44,695 nucleotides of DNA, from positions 1-44,695 of the forward strand of contig DATBGO010000234.1 of assembly GCA_036558005.1 (NCBI GenBank), written 5' to 3'. This document shows, piece after piece, positions 8,108-16,035 of the stretch. The notes beneath the pieces are model-generated. The model was not told where the DNA came from, did no database searches, and worked only from the letters and a program-made list of their open reading frames with translations. The position numbers were made by a program, and so were the translations under genes. Positions within the stretch are counted from its first letter, which is position 1, and every line of letters begins with the position of its first letter. The stretch comes from DATBGO01 sp036558005 (GTDB taxonomy: Bacteria > Actinomycetota > Actinomycetes > Streptosporangiales > Streptosporangiaceae).

Positions 8108-8755
8108 GTGGTACGTGTGGTCGTCGTGGACGACGAGCCGATGGTCTGCGCGCACCTGCGCACGATCCTCGGCTCGGCCAGTGACGTGCAGGTGGTGGCC
8201 GAGGCGCACGACGGGGCGGCCGGGGTCGAGGCGGTGCTGCGGGACCGGCCTGACGTGGTGCTGATGGACCTGCGGATGCCCGGCATGGACGGGCTCACCG
8301 CGATCGAGCGGATCGGCGAGCTGGCCAGCCCGCCGGCGGTGGTGGTACTGACCACCTTCGACGCCGACCGGTACGTGCTGCGCGCCCTGCGGGCGGGCGC
8401 GGCCGGGTTCCTGGTCAAGTCAACGCCGCCGGACGACCTGATCAGCCTGGTGCGGGTGGCGGCCGAGGGGCACACCGTGCTGTCGCCGGCCGCGGCCAGG
8501 CGGCTGATCGCCGCCTCGTCGGACAGCCAGCCCGCCAGGGACCGGGCCCGCCAGCTCACCGGGTCGCTGACCGACCGGGAGCGGGAGGTGCTCGCCTGCC
8601 TGGGCGAGGGGATGTCGAACGCCCAGATCGCGGCCAGGCTCTACCTGTCCGAGGCCACCGTGAAGGGCTACGTGTCCCGGATGCTGGACAAGCTGGGCTG
8701 CGCGAACCGCACCCAGGCCGGCCTGCTAGCCCACGACGCCGGCCTCACCCCCTGA
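8108..8755 (+). CDS. NarL/LuxR-type response regulator (module 1)
   Basis: A 215-residue regulator. The receiver domain has the acidic pair D8/D9 (VVVVDDEP), phospho-acceptor D54 (VLMDLRMPG) and the conserved lysine in FLVKSTPP. The C-terminal LuxR helix-turn-helix reads LTDREREVLACLGEGMSNAQ, then ATVKGYVSRMLDKLG. The GTG start is 2 nt after the kinase stop, so the two are co-translated. The likely target is the divergent YceI-ABC promoter region. Confidence 0.93.
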   Translation: MVRVVVVDDEPMVCAHLRTILGSASDVQVVAEAHDGAAGVEAVLRDRPDVVLMDLRMPGMDGLTAIERIGELASPPAVVVLTTFDADRYVLRALRAGAAGFLVKSTPPDDLISLVRVAAEGHTVLSPAAARRLIAASSDSQPARDRARQLTGSLTDREREVLACLGEGMSNAQIAARLYLSEATVKGYVSRMLDKLGCANRTQAGLLAHDAGLTP

Positions 8756-9114
8756 CCCGGTCCCGCTCTCCCTTCCCGTCCCCGGAACCGGTCACTTTCA
8801 TGATCTGTGGTTGATTCAGGGCCATGTAGGCCACACAGCGGATCAACGAGACGTGCGGCCATTGTGCGACCCGGTGAACACCGGCCGGGCGGTGACCAGG
8901 GAGTGGCCCTGCGGGCCGCGCGTCTGCGCCGCTGACGCAAGAACAACGAGCCTACGGCTCGGCGGGGAACCACGGGGAACCATAAGTGACCTCGCTATTA
9001 CAGCTTAATGCTCAATGGAGTACTCGTATTAGGTTAGGCATCAATATAGATAGATGCTGATCCTGCAAGTCCTATCCGCCCGTCACATCGCCCTCGGCGT
9101 GTCATTATGGACCT
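8756..9114. other. Gene-free stretch; left edge of a lower-GC accessory region
   Basis: No convincing gene is seen. GC content falls sharply after about 8990 (for example 9000-9060), marking a change in base composition that continues through the next genes. A 65-codon plus-strand frame at 8811-9008 has no ribosome binding site and an implausible composition. CATTAT at 9103-9108, 6 nt before the ATG at 9115, is a candidate -10 for a leaderless transcript of the epimerase gene. Confidence 0.4.
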
Positions 9115-10149
9115 ATGCGTTTGCTCATTCTCGGCGGCACCTGGTTCCTGGGCAGGACTCTGGCAGAGCAGGCACTAGCCCGAGACTGGCAGGTCACGAC
9201 CTTCTCCCGTGGCCGCAGCGGCTGTGACGTGCCAGGCACCGAGGCTATCCGGGGCGACCGCGCGCGCGGTCCTGACCTAGCGGCCTTGGCTAGCGCCGGA
9301 CCGTGGGATGCGGTCGTGGATACCTCCGGCTTCATGCCTGAGATGGTGGCTACTTCTTCGGAAATCCTCCGGCCGGTGTCTGACCGCTATGTCTACCTAT
9401 CCACGGTGAATGCCTATCGCGGCTGGCCGAGTGAGCCCCTGAATGATGAGTCGCCCATTTTCGACGCAGACAGCAGCACCGTCAAGGAAGGCGTGGACGC
9501 CAGCCAGGGCAGCTCGCCGGCGTATGGGCCGCTCAAGGCCGCCTGCGAACGCGCCGCGCGGCGCCAGTTCCAAAATGATGACTGCCTGATCCTGCGGCCT
9601 AGCGTGGTCCTTGGGCCGTATGAGTATGTCGGCAGGTTGCCGTGGCTGTTGAACCACATGTCCAAGGGCGGCCCTGTGCTGGCGGCCGGTGACCCGGCCC
9701 GGCCGATTCAGCCAATTGACGTGCGCGACCTAGCGAGGTTCATCCTGCTGGCCATCTCCGGCCAACTCCACGGCACAATGAACGTAGCCGCCCCCATCGG
9801 ACACGCCACCTACGGAACGCTGATCAACACCTGCAACGAGGTCACCGGCAGCCGGGCTGAGCTGGTGTGGGTCACCGACGAGTGGCTCTCCGGACAGGAC
9901 GTCACGCCTTGGACCGAGATACCCCTGTGGCGGCTGACACCTGGCGCGTGGGCCGTGTCCTCCGACCGGGCGGAACGCGCTGGCCTGACCTGCCGGTGCC
10001 TGGAATATACGGTCGCAGACACCTGGGAATGGCTCAGCCGCGAGCAGCCCATACCACACGAAAGAGCAAACGAGATCGGTCTTGCTCCAGCCAAGGAGCA
10101 ACGGCTAATCGCCGCATGGCAAAGCAGGGCCGGGACCACCGGGCGGTAG
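9115..10149 (+). CDS. NAD-dependent epimerase/dehydratase family protein
   Basis: A 344-residue extended short-chain dehydrogenase. The nucleotide-binding glycine motif is GGTWFLG (7-13), with the following acidic/arginine-rich strand end SRGR. The catalytic tyrosine and lysine are Y137 and K141 (SPAYGPLK), and the STVNAY segment supplies the serine/threonine. Similar proteins act on nucleotide sugars or reduce small carbonyl compounds; the substrate is unknown. Codon use is less GC-biased than in the flanking modules, suggesting acquisition. Its 3' end overlaps by 45 nt the 3' end of the broken TPR-type regulator gene on the other strand. Confidence 0.88.
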   Translation: MRLLILGGTWFLGRTLAEQALARDWQVTTFSRGRSGCDVPGTEAIRGDRARGPDLAALASAGPWDAVVDTSGFMPEMVATSSEILRPVSDRYVYLSTVNAYRGWPSEPLNDESPIFDADSSTVKEGVDASQGSSPAYGPLKAACERAARRQFQNDDCLILRPSVVLGPYEYVGRLPWLLNHMSKGGPVLAAGDPARPIQPIDVRDLARFILLAISGQLHGTMNVAAPIGHATYGTLINTCNEVTGSRAELVWVTDEWLSGQDVTPWTEIPLWRLTPGAWAVSSDRAERAGLTCRCLEYTVADTWEWLSREQPIPHERANEIGLAPAKEQRLIAAWQSRAGTTGR

Positions 10150-10907
10150 GATCCTTGGCGCGGCGGCAGCCGTGAACAGGGCAATACGCTCAACGAGCGC
10201 CGCCGTTGACTTGTTACCCGTAAATCGCGGGCTGGCCAACACATCGGAGATGTGCCCTAGACGCTCCACCAGCCCATAGCGTCGTTGCTCAGGCTCCAAC
10301 TCCCAGATCGGCGCTAGCGCCGACTCCGCTGCATCCACATGCTCTTGTGCCAGCTCTACATAAGCAAGGTCAGACCGGGCCAGCACAGCCACACGCTGCC
10401 CTGCTTGATCTTGCGGTTGCAAGCGGATCGCCTCGCGGGCTCGTACGGCTGCGCTAGATGGATCACCAATGGTAAGCAGCGCGCTAGCGGCGGACATCGC
10501 CTGCCGGGCCGGACCCCACGCAAACTGGCCGCCGATTACATCATGGAGTTCATCAGTGCCGCTGTCCCCGATGTTATCCCGGTCACGATCAGCCAGGGCA
10601 AGAGCCACCCGAGTCCGGTCTACGTCACCGGCATGCGCCCAGGCCCGAGCGGAAATGCTTAGCAAACGAGCACGTGGCGTTCCTGGCGGAGCCAGCAACA
10701 CGCCAGCCTCAGCCAGTTTCACCGCCTCCCTTGGCCGACCGCGCCAGAAGGCAATAATCGCCTGCATACCCTGTGCCCAGGCTTGCAGTGACCGGTACCC
10801 GGCTAGTTCTCCGTACACTGCCGCAGCATGGGCCTGCTCGATCACAGCAGGCCACACGGCCAGGTCGAAAGACGCCTCGGCCATCATGGCGCAGAACTCA
10901 CCAATGA
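10105..10907 (-). pseudogene. TPR-type transcriptional regulator, N-terminal HTH half missing
   Basis: About 265 residues equal to the C-terminal, tetratricopeptide-like half of the XRE-family regulators common in Streptomyces. Conserved segments are AMMAEASFDLAVWPA, GTPRARLLSISARAWAHAGD and ALAPIWELEPEQRRYG. Homologous reading can be followed up to about 10907, then stops; the helix-turn-helix domain that should precede it (at higher coordinates) is absent and plus-strand sequence of another gene begins. An internal ATG at 10887 exists, but translation from there would give only the sensory half. I read it as a truncated gene, cut at the edge of the recombinase-bearing segment. It converges with, and overlaps, the epimerase gene. 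Confidence 0.65.
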
Positions 10908-11021
10908 CCAGGTCGGGTCCTCGGTGACCAGGACGACTGGCAGCCCGGCCCCCCGGTAAGTGACCCGGACCTCACGCTGATCAGCGCGGCCGGGCTGGCG
11001 CTGCGCGCAGCCGGGCTGGCC

Positions 11022-11243
11022 GTGCGGCTGGACATCCACGCCGACCAGGCGAACCTGGAAGCCTGCACCCAGATCACCATCACCCGCCCGGGCAGTCCCG
11101 GGCGGGGCGAGGTCCGCATCGGGGACGACGGCACGTTCACCTGGGAATGCCACCACTCCCGCAGCCCCGGCGAGACCGCTAAGCGCGTCGCGGGCATCCT
11201 GGCCGGCGTCCTCGCCACCGCCCCTGGCCCCGGCTCGCGCTGA
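11022..11243 (+). CDS. Small hypothetical protein of the recombinase segment, possibly N-truncated
   Basis: A 73-codon frame with protein-like composition (VRLDIHADQANLEACTQITI, later FTWECHHSR). The same frame remains open and meaningful upstream to about 10908 (DPDLTLISAAGLALRAAGLA) but contains no start codon there, suggesting that the true N-terminus was lost at the junction. No domain is recognised. It is followed 2 nt later by the ATG of a broken HTH gene, so they once formed an operon. Confidence 0.45.
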   Translation: MRLDIHADQANLEACTQITITRPGSPGRGEVRIGDDGTFTWECHHSRSPGETAKRVAGILAGVLATAPGPGSR

Positions 11244-11245
11244 CC

Positions 11246-11442
11246 ATGGGGTCACCAGCACGCGGTGCTGGCCCTCCGGTCATTGTGCCCGGCTCGCGCG
11301 ACCAGCAGGTCACCGGCCTGTACGCCTCGGGCCTGAGCATCAGCAGGTCGCCGCCCAGACCGGCCTGAGCGCCGCCACGCTGCGGCGGGCACTGATCCGC
11401 CACGGCGTCACCCGCCGGCCGCCCGGCGCAGCCGGTCGCTGA
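11246..11442 (+). pseudogene. Frameshifted small HTH protein
   Basis: From the ATG at 11246 the frame gives SRDQQVTGLYASGLSI and then runs out of sense at about 11341. Shifting by one base gives QQVAAQTGLSAATLRRALIR and HGVTRRPPGAAGR up to a TGA at 11440. Joined, this is a clean homeodomain-like/resolvase-type helix-turn-helix (GLSIQQVAAQTGLSAATLRR). A single missing base after 11341 (ATC-[C]AG-CAG expected) explains the break. It either is a pseudogene or has a sequencing error. It lies just upstream of the recombinase, where a small excision or control factor is often found. Confidence 0.6.
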
Positions 11443-11483
11443 AAACCGGGACCGCGACATTCCCCTAGCCGCCTGCCTGGAGC

Positions 11484-11615
11484 GTGGCTGAACGCACCCC
11501 GGTGACTGCCGCGATGGGCACCGGGATCGTGACGTGGCTGATCCTCACCAACCGGGATGACCTGGCCCCGCTCCGGCCGGTAACACCGGATGCCAGGCGG
11601 GCGCGGGAGCGGTGA
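11484..11615 (+). CDS. Possible 43-residue protein, unrecognised
   Basis: GTG-started frame in the same operon direction, with a short hydrophobic stretch (AAMGTGIVTWLILT) and a charged tail. The only purine-rich motif (GGAG) is too close to the GTG to serve as a ribosome binding site, so this is weakly supported. Confidence 0.22.
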   Translation: MAERTPVTAAMGTGIVTWLILTNRDDLAPLRPVTPDARRARER

Positions 11616-11663
11616 ATACTCAGATGCCGTTATTACCGCGCCGAGGAAAGGGAGCCGCCTGTC

Positions 11664-11933
11664 ATGACTGTGCCATCTGACCAGGAAGAACACAGGAAAG
11701 AACACGATGGCTATTCGCCAGTTAATATACCGAACAGCACTGTTTACAGTTTTAATCTAGATGACAGTAAAACACCCGGCGGGATTAAAGTCCGGTGGAA
11801 AATACGGGTCGTGGACGGCCCGGCCGCCGCCCGGCATGACGCCCGCCAGGCACAAGCGATCTTGGAGGCACTCCGGTGGACACGACGGCACCAGGCCCAA
11901 CTCCGCGCAGCACACCCGTACCCCGCACCATGA
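11664..11933 (+). CDS. Small hypothetical protein upstream of the recombinase
   Basis: An 89-residue protein. The ATG follows GGGAG at a 9-nt spacer. The first 50 codons are unusually AT-rich for this window (codons such as AAT, ATA and TTT) and the protein ends in a basic helix (RQAQAILEALRWTRRHQAQL). No domain is recognised. It overlaps the 5' end of the recombinase gene, either by 58 nt or by an ATGA junction at 11930 depending on the recombinase start, so the two are translationally coupled. Confidence 0.55.
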   Translation: MTVPSDQEEHRKEHDGYSPVNIPNSTVYSFNLDDSKTPGGIKVRWKIRVVDGPAAARHDARQAQAILEALRWTRRHQAQLRAAHPYPAP

Positions 11934-13717
11934 GCAGCCCTGGCCCGGACCCGGACCCGGCCGCGCCGGTCCCGGTCGCGGTGCTGGCCCGCACATCGAC
12001 GTTGTACTTGCAGGACCCCCTCGCCTCGTTGCAGCGCCAGTACCGGTCGTGTGAGGAATGGCTGCCCGAGGGCTGGTATGTGGCCGGGTTCTACTGGGAC
12101 GTCGAATCGGGGGCCATCGATTTAGAGGACCGGTCCCAGACTGACAGTCACCAGCAGTTCACCGCCGCCGGCCTCCCCAGGGACGGGGGCATGGCCGACC
12201 TGCTAGAAGAAGCCGCCGCCCCCGACCCGCGGTTCGCCGCGGTGGTGTGCGAGGACATCGAACGCTCCGGCCGGGACACCTTCAACGCCCTCAAGCTCGA
12301 ACGGGAGCTCTCGGATAAGGGCATGCCGCTGTTCGCCACCGACGAGCCCGCCAGCACCCAGGACATCAGCCCCACCACCGTCCTGGTCCGCCGCGTCAAG
12401 CAGGGCGTCGCCGAATACCTGCGGCTGCAGATCAAGAAGAAAGCCTGGGACGGGCTGCGCCAGCACGCCCTAGCCGGATGGAACATCGGCGCCGCCCCCT
12501 ACGGATACCAGGCCGAGAAGGTCACCCACCCCGCCCCCATCAAAGCCGCCCAGGGACGCACCAAGACCCGGCTGAAGCTGGACCCCTTGCGCGGCCCGGT
12601 CGTGGGACAGATCTACACCTGGCGGGTGGAGCAGCACCTGGGCGTGCCGGCCATCACCGCGCGGCTCAACGCCGGCCAGGAGGCGTTCCCGCCGCCGGGC
12701 GGGCGGTACTGGCTGCCCTCCACCGTCGCCGCCATCCTGGCCAACCCCAAGTACACCGGGCACATGGTGTATGGCCGCCGCCGCAAGACCGGGCGCGGCG
12801 GCAAACTCAAGATGACCCCGCCCGATCAGTGGATCTGGACCGAGCACACGGTCCACCCGGCGATCATCACCCGGGACATGTACGACGCCGCCCAGGCCAT
12901 CGCCAACGCGCACCGCAGCTCAGGCGACGCCCCCGGCGCGTCCCCCCAGCCCCTGGCCCGCCGGTCCTACCCGCTGCGGGGGCGGGTCCGGTGCCGGACC
13001 TGCCAGCGCCGCATGTGCGGCACCACCCGCACTTCGCCCCGGTACTGGGCTGAGGGCCCCGACTACACCCACACTTACTACAAGTGCCCCCTGGATGTGA
13101 ACAACCCCAGGCACGCCGCCGCCCACCCCGACCACCCCCGCACCATCACCATCCGCCAAGACACCCTCCTGGCCATCATCCGGGACGGCCTCGCCCAGCA
13201 CGTGTTCGGACCCGACCGTGCCGCCCTGCTCAGAAAACAGATCCCCGCCAGCCGCGCCCAGGCCGCCGGGCAGCGCGCCCGCCAGCGCGATCGCCTCGCC
13301 AAAGAACTCGCCCGCATCGAGCTGGCGCAAAAGTCCCAGATCACCCAGATCGAAGCCCTCGACCCCGCCAGCACCGCCGCGCAGGCCATGCGCGCCCGCT
13401 GCTACGAACGATTCGCTGAACTCCAGGCCGAACGCGAAACCACCCAGAACCAGCTAGACGCCCTCGACCACGCCCCCGCCTGCGACGACGACACCAGCCT
13501 GCTCGACCTGATCCCCCTGCTGGCTGACACCCTCGACCTGCACTCCGAGCGCGTCCAGGCTGGGCTCTACCAAGCGTTCGACATCCAGGCCCTTTACGAC
13601 AACGACATGCACCAGGTCACTATCGAAGCCACCATCACCACCAGCACCCCCCAAGCCGTCGCCGCCCCTTGTCAACGACACCAACGGCGACCCCGCCAGC
13701 ACCCAGCCCCGCCCTGA
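11876..13717 (+). CDS. Large serine recombinase (site-specific integrase)
   Basis: A 613-residue recombinase. The N-terminal resolvase domain begins with VAVLARTST, putting the nucleophile at about S41, followed by SLQRQYRSCEEW and the acidic/arginine motif CEDIERSGRD. The recombinase domain follows (GAAPYGYQAEKV, later LANPKYTGHMVYGRR). A zinc ribbon is formed by CRTCQRRMC and a later YKCPLD (about 370-405), and a coiled coil rich in Q/R/E lies at about 440-520. Such enzymes integrate phages or mobile elements between short attB/attP sites. The GTG at 11876 follows GGAGG at 8 nt; ATG 11930, overlapping the upstream stop, is the alternative. The protein seems full length, so the enzyme may still be active. 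Confidence 0.9.
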   Translation: MDTTAPGPTPRSTPVPRTMSSPGPDPDPAAPVPVAVLARTSTLYLQDPLASLQRQYRSCEEWLPEGWYVAGFYWDVESGAIDLEDRSQTDSHQQFTAAGLPRDGGMADLLEEAAAPDPRFAAVVCEDIERSGRDTFNALKLERELSDKGMPLFATDEPASTQDISPTTVLVRRVKQGVAEYLRLQIKKKAWDGLRQHALAGWNIGAAPYGYQAEKVTHPAPIKAAQGRTKTRLKLDPLRGPVVGQIYTWRVEQHLGVPAITARLNAGQEAFPPPGGRYWLPSTVAAILANPKYTGHMVYGRRRKTGRGGKLKMTPPDQWIWTEHTVHPAIITRDMYDAAQAIANAHRSSGDAPGASPQPLARRSYPLRGRVRCRTCQRRMCGTTRTSPRYWAEGPDYTHTYYKCPLDVNNPRHAAAHPDHPRTITIRQDTLLAIIRDGLAQHVFGPDRAALLRKQIPASRAQAAGQRARQRDRLAKELARIELAQKSQITQIEALDPASTAAQAMRARCYERFAELQAERETTQNQLDALDHAPACDDDTSLLDLIPLLADTLDLHSERVQAGLYQAFDIQALYDNDMHQVTIEATITTSTPQAVAAPCQRHQRRPRQHPAPP

Positions 13718-13794
13718 GCCCGCCAGCCCTGGCCAGCTGACCCCAGGCCAGCGCACCCCTTTACCGTCCGGCAAAACCCCTATGTGACGCCGGG

Positions 13795-14241
13795 TCAGCC
13801 GCGATCATGGATGGCGTGGCGGGCGCGCCAGGCCAGGGACGGCTTGCCGCCGGTGTCGGCGGCAGCGATCAGCAGGCCGCCCATCATCGCCATGTTTTTC
13901 ATGAAATGGTTCCGCTGCCGGGCCCGCTCCTGCTTGTCGTCGGTCTCCCAGAACCGGTGCCCGGCCAGCGTGGTCGGCACCAGCGTGGCCGCCAGCGCCA
14001 GCGCGGACAGCCTGGGCAGCCAGCCGAGCGCCAGCAGCGACCCGGCGACCACCTGGATAGCACCGTTGACCTGCACGGCCTGCCCGGTTTCGCCGGGCAC
14101 CAGCGGGACCCGCCCGGCCAGCGGCTGCACCACCGGGTCGGCCAGCGGGCTGACCCGCTCGGGCTGCGACAGGGCGTCGTAGCCCTGGACGATGAAAATC
14201 GACGCCAGCATCGGCCGCGCGACAGCTCTCAGGACACCCAT
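13795..14241 (-). CDS. DoxX family membrane protein
   Basis: A 148-residue protein with the DoxX signature. An N-terminal helix carries RPMLASIFIVQGYDAL, a central helix QVNGAIQVVAGSLLALGWLP, then ALALAATLVPTTLAGHRFWE and a final helix starting NHFMKNMAMMGGLLI. The HFMKN motif is typical of the mycobacterial/actinobacterial branch. Members are four-helix inner-membrane proteins; some join a membrane-associated oxidoreductase complex for thiol and redox stress, others act with quinones. It is downstream of, and on the same strand as, a quinone-oxidoreductase-like gene, separated by 40 nt, which is consistent with a redox function. Confidence 0.88.
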   Translation of the reverse strand: MGVLRAVARPMLASIFIVQGYDALSQPERVSPLADPVVQPLAGRVPLVPGETGQAVQVNGAIQVVAGSLLALGWLPRLSALALAATLVPTTLAGHRFWETDDKQERARQRNHFMKNMAMMGGLLIAAADTGGKPSLAWRARHAIHDRG

Positions 14242-14252
14242 GTGCGGCCAAT

Positions 14253-14268
14253 GCCCGCTGGGGCGGGC
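14253..14268 (-). terminator. Weak hairpin between oxidoreductase and DoxX genes
   Basis: GCCCGC-tggg-GCGGGC forms a 6-bp GC stem. It lies in the short gap between the two leftward genes and lacks a T-run on the minus strand, so it could attenuate rather than end transcription. Confidence 0.3.
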
Positions 14269-14281
14269 TTGTAACGTGCCG

Positions 14282-15196
14282 TCAGGGGATCAGGACGATC
14301 TTGCCGTGGGTGTGGCCGCCGGCCAGCAGCCGGTAGGCGGCCTGCACCTGGTCCAGCGGGAAGCTGGCCACGATCGGCAGCTCGAGTTGGCCGGCCGCGA
14401 TCAGCCCGGCCAGCTGCGCCAGCACGCTGGCGCTGGCACCGGCCGCGTTGCCCTCGGCTTTCACCCCGTACTTGGCCACCGCGTCGAAGTTCGCGATCGT
14501 GTTCACCCGGGACGGCTTGACCCCGAGTTCCAGCGCCAGCTCGACGTAGTCCGCGCCAAAGGTGTCGATGAACGCGTCGACCTGCCCGGCCGCCTGCCCG
14601 ATCCGGCCGGCCACCCCGTCGCCGTAGCTGACCGGGATCACCCCGTGCCCGGAGAGCCAGTCATGGGCGTCCGGGCCGGCCAGCCCGATGACGGTCGCCC
14701 CGGCCAGCCTGGCCAGCTGAACCGTGACGGAGCCGACCCCGCCGGCCGCGCCGGACACCACCACCGTGTCGCCCGCGGCCAGGTCCACCGCCCGGACCGC
14801 GGCGTGCGCGGTCGCGCCGACCACGAACAGCGACCCGGCTACCTCCCAGCCCATCCCGGCCGGCTTAGAGGTCAGGTTCCGCGCCTCGACGAGGGCGTAC
14901 TCGGCCTGGCTGGACCGGTTGTCGGTGAAGCCGATGACCTCGTCGCCGGCGGCGAGCCCGGTCACTCCCGGGCCTGCCTGCGCCACGATCCCGGCCAGGT
15001 CGCTGCCCTGGCCCGAGGGGAAGGTGGACGGCCAGCGGGCGTGCAGCAGCCCGTCGCGGATCTTGGCCTCGCCCGGGTTGATCCCGGCCGCCTTGACCTG
15101 GACGAGCACCTGGTCCGGTCCTGGCTCGGGCCGGGGCACGTCCACCACCTTCAGCACGTCCACGCCGCCGTACTCGGTATACCGAACGGCCTTCAC
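14282..15196 (-). CDS. NADP-dependent quinone oxidoreductase-like (MDR family) protein
   Basis: A 304-residue medium-chain dehydrogenase/reductase of the zinc-independent quinone-oxidoreductase class. The GroES-like N-domain reads MKAVRYTEYGGVDVLKV then GINPGEAKIRDG. The Rossmann domain carries SGAAGGVGSVTVQLARLAGA. The cysteine and histidine ligands of zinc-dependent alcohol dehydrogenases are absent. It should reduce quinones or enones with NADPH in the cytoplasm; the substrate is unknown. The GTG start follows GAGGAGG. Confidence 0.9.
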   Translation of the reverse strand: MKAVRYTEYGGVDVLKVVDVPRPEPGPDQVLVQVKAAGINPGEAKIRDGLLHARWPSTFPSGQGSDLAGIVAQAGPGVTGLAAGDEVIGFTDNRSSQAEYALVEARNLTSKPAGMGWEVAGSLFVVGATAHAAVRAVDLAAGDTVVVSGAAGGVGSVTVQLARLAGATVIGLAGPDAHDWLSGHGVIPVSYGDGVAGRIGQAAGQVDAFIDTFGADYVELALELGVKPSRVNTIANFDAVAKYGVKAEGNAAGASASVLAQLAGLIAAGQLELPIVASFPLDQVQAAYRLLAGGHTHGKIVLIP

Positions 15197-15366
15197 GACT
15201 GCCTCCTCTCCCTCGGTCTCGCCCTGGTCCGCGTCAACCGGTGCCCGCCGCCCGTTATGCCTGTCCCGGCGGGAAAGCTGTGGCCGGCCGCGGGAGCGGA
15301 TGGTGGAATATCACCGCGTCCGGGCCCGACTGCGCGCGTCCGGCTGACCGGCCAGGCGGCCGGCGG

Positions 15367-16035
15367 TCAGGGGCCCAGGTAGCGCAGGACGGCGAGCACC
15401 CGGCGGTTGTCGGCCTCCGACGGCGGCAGGCTCAGCTTGCCGAAGATGCTGGCCACGTGCTTTTCCACCACGCCGGCCGAGACGGTCAGCGCGGCGGCGA
15501 TCCCGGCGTTGGACCGGCCCTCGGCCATCAGCCCGAGCACGTCCCGTTCCCGCCGGGTCAAGGTGGCCAGCCCGCTGACGTGCCGGCTGGCCCGCACCAA
15601 CTGCCGGACCACCTCCGGGTCCAGCGCGGTCCCGCCCGACGCCACCCGGGCCAGTGCGTCGGTGAACTCCGACACGTCCGCGACCCGGTCCTTGAGCAGG
15701 TAGCCGACCCCGGCCGCGCTGTCGGCCAGCAGCCGGGAGGCGTACCTGGTCTCGATGTACTGGGACAGCACCAGCACCCCGGTGCGCGGGTGGTCGCGGC
15801 GCAGCGCGATCGCGGCGCGCAGGCCCTCGTCGGTGTGCGTCGGCGGCATCCGCACGTCGGCCACCGCCACGTCGGGCTGGTGGCTGGCCACCGCCGCCAG
15901 CAGCGCGCCCGCGTCGGCGACCGCGGCGACCACCTGGTGGCCACGGTCGGCGATCAGCCGGGCCAGCCCTTCACGGAACAGCGCGGCGTCCTCGGCGATC
16001 ACCACCCGCATCGGCCGGTCTCCCCCGGCCGTCAT
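15367..16035 (-). CDS. NarL/LuxR-type response regulator (module 2)
   Basis: A 222-residue regulator. The receiver domain starts VVIAEDAALFREGL, with phospho-acceptor D60 (VAVADVRMPP) and the lysine in YLLKDRV. The LuxR helix-turn-helix reads LTRRERDVLGLMAEGRSNAG then GVVEKHVASIFGKL. The ATG overlaps the stop of the kinase gene (ATGA), so synthesis is coupled. It is the last gene of a leftward ABC-ATPase, permease, kinase, regulator operon. The frame remains open far upstream, but that extension is a shadow of the kinase gene. Confidence 0.92.
   Translation of the reverse strand: MTAGGDRPMRVVIAEDAALFREGLARLIADRGHQVVAAVADAGALLAAVASHQPDVAVADVRMPPTHTDEGLRAAIALRRDHPRTGVLVLSQYIETRYASRLLADSAAGVGYLLKDRVADVSEFTDALARVASGGTALDPEVVRQLVRASRHVSGLATLTRRERDVLGLMAEGRSNAGIAAALTVSAGVVEKHVASIFGKLSLPPSEADNRRVLAVLRYLGP

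Larger units (their letters stand above)
10905..13780. mobile_element. Serine-recombinase-bearing integrated segment (boundaries approximate)
   Basis: The left edge is placed where the TPR regulator reading frame ends; the right edge lies between the recombinase stop and the DoxX gene. Inside are four small or decayed genes and a large serine recombinase, all on the plus strand. No direct repeats marking attL/attR are recognised by eye, and the missing half of the truncated regulator does not reappear on the right, so it is probably a remnant rather than an intact element. Confidence 0.4.

Noticed and set aside
8811..9008. 65-codon plus-strand frame in the gap after the module 1 regulator
   Set aside because: No ribosome binding site or promoter, irregular composition, no recognisable motif.
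10884..11261. 125-codon minus-strand frame opposite the small plus-strand genes
   Set aside because: Its composition is that of an antisense shadow, while the plus-strand reading has protein-like composition.
13460..13800. attR or tRNA at the right end of the recombinase segment
   Set aside because: No tRNA cloverleaf or direct repeat matching the left edge could be identified by eye.
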